DNA of 64,000 nucleotides from Neonectria sp. B-13 (lineage: Eukaryota > Ascomycota > Sordariomycetes > Hypocreales > Nectriaceae), in assembly GCA_002682825.1 (NCBI GenBank), contig NOKP01000023.1:620001-684000 (forward strand), read 5' to 3'. This document shows, piece after piece, positions 57,209-64,000 of the stretch. The notes under the pieces are model-generated. The model had not been told where the DNA came from, did not search any database, and saw only the letters and a list, made by a program, of their open reading frames with translations. The position numbers and the translations under genes are program-made. Positions within the stretch are counted from its first letter, which is position 1. Each line of letters starts with the position of its first letter.

Positions 57209-58699
57209 GGTTAGAGGCTACATATGGACTGGACTGGACTGGACTGTAATGTATGGGATATATATAAATATGTATACATGTATGCGAGTGTGCCTGTAAT
57301 CTATGGACCCTTTATCTGTGATTCCATTCCATTAGACAAAGCTGTTCCTTGCCGGGTTTGGGACTCTTATCAGTTGGAGGGTGGTTCATGCGATGTGGGA
57401 TTCCTCAAGCTAGCGAGTCCAGCACTGTCGAGGAACCGGATGGACGACAGGAAGACAGACAGGCAACCAAGACAGACAATCAATGACAAGACAATCAAGA
57501 CAGAGGAAACGGAAGGATGCGGGCCCCAATCGGAGCACCGGCCGGCTTGTGGACGCAGCCAATGGCTCGCGACAGAGCCAGCGGTGGACGCATCAACGAC
57601 AGCGTATCAAAGGCAGGGAAAGGCCCGCGAGGAATAACAACAACAGACGGCAATGAATAACATAACAACACGTCCCCACAGCTTCGCTTGCGTGATGGCT
57701 CTGCTGTTTGTTCCCTTTTGGCGTCCTTCTTTTTTTGGCCAGAGTTGAGGAAGTAAGGAAGGATAGTAAGTAGTGAGTGAGTAAGACGAAGGGAAATGCA
57801 TATAGAGAATAAGCGGCATGGCATCTTGACATCCAGGCGGCCAGATGGCCGTCCACCACGCAAACCACACAACAACCATCAACGATTCCCGATCCCCCCC
57901 CGGAATCCCCCCTCCCAATGAACAGCTGGCGGAGACCCGTAGTGCCTCGTGACCCCAAGCGGGGATGCCTTGCGCGTCAGGCCATCGCGAAAGTGATCTG
58001 GCACGCAAAGCAACGCGCGCCCAACCAGCGTGTAAAGTGGCCGCATGGGCATCCAAAGCGGCCTAGCGCGGGGTCGCCGAAACGGTCTGTTTCTGACGGT
58101 TGGCGGGCGCCAATTGGCCTGGCCGTTTCACCCCCCCCCTAGCCCGCTAAGTTGTCGTGGACTCGCTCTCCCAACCTCTTGCTTTTGGGGGGGAAGGGAC
58201 TCTGGGACTGAGTGATAGAGTGTGAGAGCTTGTTCACTATTCGTACTATTCACTTTTTATCGCTTTAAGGGACACAGCGAAGAAGCGGGAAAGGGCAAAT
58301 ATCTACCTCGGCTGCTAATGCGCATGGTCGTCTCATCTTCGTCCTCCCTTCATCTTCTCTGTTCCTGCACGCTCGCTGTTGTACGAATACATCTGACTTG
58401 TATTCGTGCGGTGTGTCGACTGCCCCTCCACCCCTCGCAGGATACTTAGGTCTACCTGTTGGCTGCAGACAGCCCGACGAACCCTTGATACAACTACAGT
58501 CCTGCTATCCGTACTTACTACCCACTCACTCTGTCTCACACACGCCTCATACAAACACACACATACACACACACACACACATCTCACACATACTCACTTC
58601 ACTCTCCGCCTTCTCTCTCTGATCCCGGTGCTCTCCTCTCACCAATCCAAACCAATCCAAACCAATCCTTGCTCGTCCTGTCCTGTCCTCGGGGCGGCC
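57209..58699. other. Intergenic with pyrimidine-rich leader
   Basis: About 1.5 kb. A (GGACT)4 run lies at about 57222-57245 just after the HET stop and a (CA)n tract at about 58553-58580. From about 58330 the sequence is C/T-rich, as a leader of the next gene. No gene seen. Confidence 0.5.
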
Positions 58700-61128
58700 A
58701 TGAATTCGTTTCTGACCGTCAACAACAACGTCTCCCTCGTCAGCATCAGCATCGCCCCGAGCACCTATCTCGTCTCCGTGGTCCTGTTCTTCGTCTTCCT
58801 CGCCCTCTACATCCCGCGCCTCTACGCCCTCGGCCTCCCGCGATTCGGCCTGCCGCTGCCGTCGCTCTCGTGGCTTGTCCGCCCGTTCACCTCCGGCGCC
58901 GACAACCCGCCCGCCCGCTACGACAAGGCGCTCCCCGAACCCCCGTTTCGGTCCAGCCAGCTCGTGCTCGAGGACCAGCAGCAGCTCGTCGTTGCCGGCC
59001 AGGACATTGTCCTCGCTCGTCGCCGCCACCAACAGCGCCAGCAGCTGCAGCTTCAACTTCAGCAGCAGCGCCAACAGGAAGACGAGGAGGAAATAGAGCG
59101 ACAGCTCCAGGTCCTCGCACAGCAGGAGCTCCAGCAACAACAACGACGCCGTCGCACCACCCGCGGGTCTCTCCTTGACTACCACCGCGGATCTGCGTCG
59201 CCGTCCCCCCGCAAGTCCGCCCGTGACTACTCCCGTGAACCCCCGCGCACCCCGGACAAGGAAAAGAAGCACCAGAACCAGATCCAGATCCAGATCCAGA
59301 ACCAGCATGACGGCGGATCTCCTCGACGGCCTCGACGCCTCGCTGCGGGACTTCGAACCCCCAGCAAGCCCGTCGCTGCACCACTCAGCCCGTCGCAGCG
59401 AGGCAGCGATGACCGAGGGGGATCTCGAGGACTCGGAAATCGCTTCCGTCGGTGGGTACTCGCCGCCGGCGTGGCGGAGACTCGGCAACGGCGACCGGAG
59501 CAGCGGCTTCTGGAGGGGGCCCCATGATGTCCTCGCCACCCTGCCGCCGCTGCGCGAGACCTTCCCGGAGCTCGACGACTACGACGATGACGACAGCGAG
59601 GACGACTTGGTCCTGGAGCGAGCGATTCGCACGAGGCTGCCCAAGGGGAGCGCCAGCCCGGGCAAGGGCCGGAGTCTGAGTCCGGAGCGGACCGAGGACC
59701 GGACGATACAGGTCAACATGCATGGCCGGGGCACTCCAGCAACAACGGCCCTGGCCGTGAGAGGCCATACGCCGTCGGATAACTGTAAGGGACCTCCCTC
59801 CCATAGCCAATCCGTACTGACAGGCTAGACATCCGCTTCGCCGTCCGGGCCGAAGTGCAACAGCGCACCGAACCCATTGAATCCGTCATCAACACCGTCC
59901 GCAACCACTACACGTCCCTCACCCGCACCTGGGGGTCGACGCTCACCACGCTCCTCGTCGCCCTCTTCTCCCTCTCGGCTTTCAAGTCTCTGCTGCAGCC
60001 GGCCGCCACGCGCCCCGCCGGCGACCTCGTCAAGGTGGCCGGGCTCGCCCGCTCCTTCGAGCCGCTCATCTACTACTCGGAGCACGCCGTCGCGCAGGTC
60101 CACGACCTCCAGGCCACCAGCGTCGCCGTCTGGGACCTCGGCGAGAGCGTCCGCACCAGCGACATGCGCGACGCCCCCAGCATCGTCGCCGACCTCGACG
60201 CCCTCAGCGAGACGATGAAGACGCTGGCCATCGAGATGACCAAGTTCTTTGCCAGAGTCGACGGCGACATTGACGGGTAACTAACATGCTCTCCCCTCCC
60301 CTTCACCTCCCACAACCCCAGAACCTCTGTCTCACATCTCCCTTCTCATCCAGAATCCTCAACGTCATGGACTGGGCCAAGATGCACCTCCACCGCCTCA
60401 ACTCCTCCCCCGCCCCCTCCACCCTCTCCTCCGCCTACGACAACCTGCACAACCTCTTCTCGCAGACCCACGTCCTCGAGGACGCCGCCGGCTCGCCCAC
60501 GCCGCTGGGCCGCCTGACCATGCACGTCTTCGGCCTCAGCAACCCGCAGCGCGAGCAGCGTATGGTCCAGCTGCTCTTCACCGAGTTCCTCGCCGTGCTC
60601 GAGGACAGCATCCAGGCCGAGCTGCAGCACAGCGTCACCCTCTTCGCCCTATTCGAGGCCGTCGACTTCCACTTCCTCAACCTCGCCCGCACCGTCGTCC
60701 GCGAGTCCTACGTCCAGGAGGAGCTGCACGCCGACCTGCTCGCCAGCCTGTGGACGCGCCTGCTGGGCACCCGCGCCGCCGAGCTGCGCAAGTTCGAGCA
60801 GAACCGCCTGCTGCTGCGCAACGTCCGCGACAAGACCGTCCGCAACAAGGGCATCCTCGTCGAGCACAACGGCAAGCTCCTGACCCTCAAGGCATCCCTC
60901 GAGACCCTCCGCAGCAAGCTCGTCTCGCCCCTCGTCCGCGGCGTCAACTCCACCACCCTGACCCTCGACGACCAGATCCGCGGCCTCAGCGACGTCAGCG
61001 AGTATCTCGGCGGTGTCCGCAAACAGCAAAAGGGCAAGGTCATGGAGTCGCTCTTCGCGAGCGTCCCCGGCAGGAAGTACATGATTGAAGACAGCAACCA
61101 CAGGAGCATCGTGAGTGATACTTTGTAA
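58700..61128 (+). CDS. Two-membrane-segment protein of unknown function, one junction unresolved
   Basis: I cannot name it. Probable exons are 58700-59214, 59306-59784, 59829-60276 and 60354-61128 (738 residues). The last two introns are clear: 44 bp (GTAAGG...TAG) and 77 bp (GTAACT...CAG). The first junction is uncertain: coding changes frame somewhere between about 59210 and 59310, in a Gln/Arg-rich stretch with CAGATC repeats; the best phase-correct solution uses a weak GTCCGC donor and CAG acceptor (91 bp). Features: an N-terminal membrane segment (about residues 15-42, STYLVSVVLFFVFLALYIP), a long Gln/Arg/Ser-rich disordered part, an acidic patch, a second hydrophobic segment (TTLLVALFSLSAF) and a long helical, probably coiled-coil C-terminus. 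A frameshift error or two genes are alternatives. Confidence 0.55.
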
Positions 61129-61869
61129 GAAGGAGTGGCCAGCAATTTTCCAATGTCACTGTAATCCAAACTCACATATAGGCGGGCTGGGCGGGCTGGG
61201 CGGGCTTGGTTAGACGGTGCTATTGGGTCTGCCTACGAAAGGCATTTGGTTTGCACTCGTCGGCGTTATTTTGTTTTTGTCTATTCGCACATAGCAGCAT
61301 GTCAAGTTTTAGCAAGTTTAGGACATAGAACAAATCTCTATTCATAATGTCATTGCCACGCTCAACCACACCAAGACATCAGCACACTACACACATTCAA
61401 TAAGGGCACCTTCACCTTCACACAACAGAGCAAGCACAAGCTTTGTGAACATATCTCTTCATTAGACGTCCAATCCGCATAAAACCTCCGTGTTGATCAT
61501 GCCTGTAAGAGGACCATCGGTGGGGGTATAGGCCAACAGGCAGAGTATCAGAAAACCTTCAACGCCTTCCAGGTGGGTTCTCTCAATCATGTGCCGCCGC
61601 AGCCGTTGATAGCAAACAACGGCCCGCGTCAAAAACCAACCACCGTAAAACCCCCTAAACTTTTGATTCTCCCTTCCTGAGAAGAAATAGCAACCAAGTC
61701 TATCTGTACATAATGTGCCTCCTCGATTGGTAGTATCGAGTGGCAAATGATGTTGCCTGACCGGTTCCGTAAACGCCTTTGAGGCGCGTCGCTCCAGGGT
61801 GAGGGGGTCGATCAGTCATGTAACCGTGACAAAAGGAAATATTGAGGCCAGGAAAGATCAAGACCAGGC
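61129..61869. other. Convergent intergenic space
   Basis: About 740 bp between converging stops. Contains three tandem GGCGGGCTGG-type units at about 61180-61209 and the PABP 3' UTR. A GTGAGT donor lies just before the stop of the unknown protein (about 61111), so a last short exon here cannot be excluded. Confidence 0.5.
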
Positions 61870-64000
61870 TTATGCCTTGGTCTCCTCCTCCTTCTGAGCC
61901 TCACCGCCCTCGGGGCCGTCGCCCTGGGCCTTGACATACTCGTCGTAGACGGCAAGAGCCTCATCCACCTTCGCCTTCAGAGCACCCTCGTCCTCAATAC
62001 TGTGGAATGTGTCAGCGTTGTGTTCACGCGATTCTGGAAAATCCAGGTTAAACTTACAGGTTAACGAGCTCGGTGTTATCCATCTCCAGAAGCATACCCG
62101 TGATCTTGCCGGCAAGCTCAGAGTTGATGGCTTGGATCTTGGGGAAGATCATCTCACCCAGGATCTGCTTCTGCTGGGCAGGGGGGGCAGCAGCAAGCTG
62201 AGTCTGGAGCACGCTAGAGGGGGCGGCGCCCTCGGCTCCTCGGGGAGCCTGGTTGGCGGCGTTGCCGTTACGGCCAGCGTTAGGGCCACCACGACCAGCA
62301 CCCTGCTGTCGGTTGTTGGGAGGGAATCCAGGCATGCCAGCACCCTGTGCACCGGGCATGTTAGGAGGGGCACCGGGAATGCCCTGAGGGCCACCACGGC
62401 CGCCCTGAGGAGCACCACGACCACCAGCAAGAGCAGCCTGCTGAACCTGCTGCATGGCAGCCATGAACTGAGGAGTACCGGGCTGGCCATACTGGGGAGG
62501 GAACTGGCCAGGCATGCCGTACATGTTGGGAGGCATCTGCTGGGGAACACCACCGCGACCACCCTGCTGAGGGTAACCGGGGAACTGGCCGGGGCGGCCG
62601 CCCTGGACACCGGGCATACCCATACCAGGCTGAGGGAAGGGCATGCCACGACCACCCTGAGGCATGAAGTTGGGCTGCTGGCCGGGAGCGTAGAAGACAG
62701 GAGGCTGCATGTACTGCTGGGGCATGCCGGCGGCGGCGGCGGCCTGCTGCATGCGAAGCTGGTTGCGGGCCTGGATGCTGGCCTCGAGCTGGCTCTTGCG
62801 GACGTCCTTTCGCTGGGCCAGGGCGACGTAGAGAGGCTTGCTGTTAATCATTCGCTGGTTCATCTCGGCAACGGCCTTGGTGGCATCATCGGGGTTGCTA
62901 AAGCAGACGAAGCCGAAGCCCTTGCTCTTACCGAGCTTCTTGTCCGTCTTCTTCTCGGACTTCTTCTCGGAATCCTCCTCGGTAGTCTCGGGCTCAGGGG
63001 TGGGGGCTGCCTCCTCCTCCTCCTCCTCCTCCTTCTTGTTCTCCTTGTCCTTGTCATCGGACTCCTCCTTGGGCTCCTCGTCACCCTCGGTGGGGGTGTC
63101 GCGCATCACCTTGGCAGAGGTGATGGGACCAAACTCAGCAAACATCTGGCGGAGCTTCTCATCATCGACATCATCGTCGAGGTTCTTGATGTACAGGTTG
63201 ACACCCTGGTACTTGTTGGCCTTCTCCAGACGAGCAGCCTCATAAGACTTGCGGAGTTCCTCCTCACGCTCATGCTTCTTCTGGGCACGGCCAACATAAA
63301 GGTCCTGGCCACGGAAATCCTTGTTGTTAAGATCATCAACGGCCTTGTAGGCAGCTTCGTGGGTGGTGAAGTTGACAAAGCCAAAGCCACGGCTCTTGCC
63401 CTCCTGGTCGCGAGCCAAAGAAGACGAGGTAACTTCGCCGAATGCCTCAAACAGGTCACGGAACTCGTCGTCGGTGACGTCGGCCTGGATGTTCTTGACG
63501 TAGACATTGGTGAAGTTGGCCTTCATCTCCTCGAACTTGCTCTGGCGGTCCTTCTTGGGGATGTGGTGGCCGACGTAAACCTTCTTCTCGTTCAAAAGCA
63601 TGCCGTTGACATGCTTGATGGCTTGAAGAGCAGCCTCGTCAGTCTCGTAGTGAACAAATCCGTAACCCTTGGAGGCGCCGGTCTCGTCCTGGGCAACCTT
63701 GCAGCTCAGGATGTTGCCGAAGGCAGCAAAGGTGTCGTGCAGGGCCTTGTTGTCAATAGCGACGTCCAGGTTCTTGATGAAGACGTTGCCCTGGCCGTTC
63801 TTGCGCAGAGCAGGGTCACGCTGGGACCACATGATGCGACAGGGGCGGCCCTTGATGAGGGTGTAGTTGAGCTCCTCGAGGGCCTTCTCACCGTCGGGGG
63901 TGGCGTTGTAGTTGACATAGGCGTAGCCGAGCGAGCGGCGCGTGACGGCATCACGGCAGACACGGATGGAGGCAACGGCACCAATCTGGGAGAAGAGCTC
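61870..64000 (-). CDS. PAB1: Poly(A)-binding protein, cytoplasmic/nuclear (Pab1), N-terminus cut by the window edge
   Basis: Exons 62058-64000 (running off the right edge) and 61870-61999, with a 58-bp intron (GTAAGT...CAG, phase 2). About 690 residues are visible. They begin inside RRM1 ([17 protein letters not shown]), followed by RRM2 ([13 protein letters not shown] ... GYGFVHYE), RRM3 ([13 protein letters not shown] ... GFGFVNF) and RRM4 ([17 protein letters not shown] ... GFGFVCFSN). RRM4 is split by an acidic and Lys/Glu insertion of about 65 residues between its RNP2 and RNP1 motifs. A Pro/Gly/Gln/Met-rich linker leads to the C-terminal MLLE domain ([13 protein letters not shown] ... 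[17 protein letters not shown]), which recruits PAM2-motif partners. It coats poly(A) tails, supporting translation and controlling CCR4-NOT deadenylation; NOT1 lies at the other end of the window. Confidence 0.95.

Noticed and set aside
58547..59539. 330-codon open frame antisense to the unknown membrane protein
   Set aside because: Leu/Glu/Gly/Arg-rich mirror of a GC-rich coding region; the plus strand shows better protein features and splice phases.
60649..61101. 150-codon antisense frame rich in Glu/Leu/Val
   Set aside because: Shadow of the helical C-terminus on the plus strand.
62838..63245. 135-codon Ser-rich frame antisense to PABP
   Set aside because: Complement of the Glu/Lys-rich insertion; PABP is unambiguous on the minus strand.
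1..64000. CRISPR arrays, bacterial insertion sequences, operons or rRNA genes
   Set aside because: None seen; the spliced genes show this is eukaryotic nuclear DNA, and no transposase, reverse transcriptase or long terminal repeat was recognised.

Overview
The window reads as nuclear DNA of a filamentous ascomycete (Pezizomycotina, probably a Sordariomycete). Genes are split by 44-135 bp introns with GT...CTAAC/CTGAC...AG signals, promoters have long pyrimidine-rich leaders, and gene families such as HET, fungal Zn2Cys6 regulators, a Gds1 winged-helix protein and a Pho85-type cyclin are present. The species cannot be named from the sequence. Exon coordinates are my own splice reconstructions; each one keeps the reading frame across every junction.

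Layout. 0-14 kb is a conserved housekeeping block: the 3' end of NOT1 (CCR4-NOT scaffold), a PhzF-family enzyme, a Gds1 winged-helix protein, the mitochondrial methyltransferase OMS1 divergent from an IMPACT/UPF0029-domain protein, tRNA-Ser(AGA) and the cell-cycle kinase CDK1. 14-23.5 kb is a 9.5 kb stretch without a supportable gene, ending in the leader of a PCL-type cyclin. 24.7-35 kb holds a degenerate aminoglycoside-phosphotransferase-like protein, a copper P1B-type ATPase and a HET-domain protein. 35-41.5 kb is an AT-richer, accessory-looking strip with a decayed glycosidase-like gene, a divergent V-ATPase proteolipid paralog with five small introns, a Zn2Cys6 regulator, and a tRNA-Phe gene whose D-loop is interrupted by a 55 bp GT-AG, CTAAC-containing insertion. 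41.5-64 kb returns to conserved genes: a 95-residue protein that is nearly all a dsRNA-binding-like domain, mitochondrial ribosomal protein uS7m, a universal-stress-domain protein, a second HET protein, a two-membrane-segment protein of unknown function, and poly(A)-binding protein, which runs off the right edge.

The most unusual item is the tRNA-Phe(GAA) at 40330-40457. Removing exactly the 55 bases bounded by GTACGT and CAG leaves a perfect 73-nt tRNA. The insertion is not at the canonical 37/38 site and has spliceosomal rather than tRNA-endonuclease signals. Either a Pol III transcript needs an unusual splicing event, or an intron-like element has inserted into a tRNA gene.

The genes do not form one operon-like system. 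Themes recur by function: mRNA fate (NOT1, PABP, the dsRBD-like protein), cell-cycle control (CDK1 and a Pho85-type cyclin on either side of the large gene-poor interval), mitochondrial biogenesis (OMS1, uS7m), and non-self recognition (two HET proteins).
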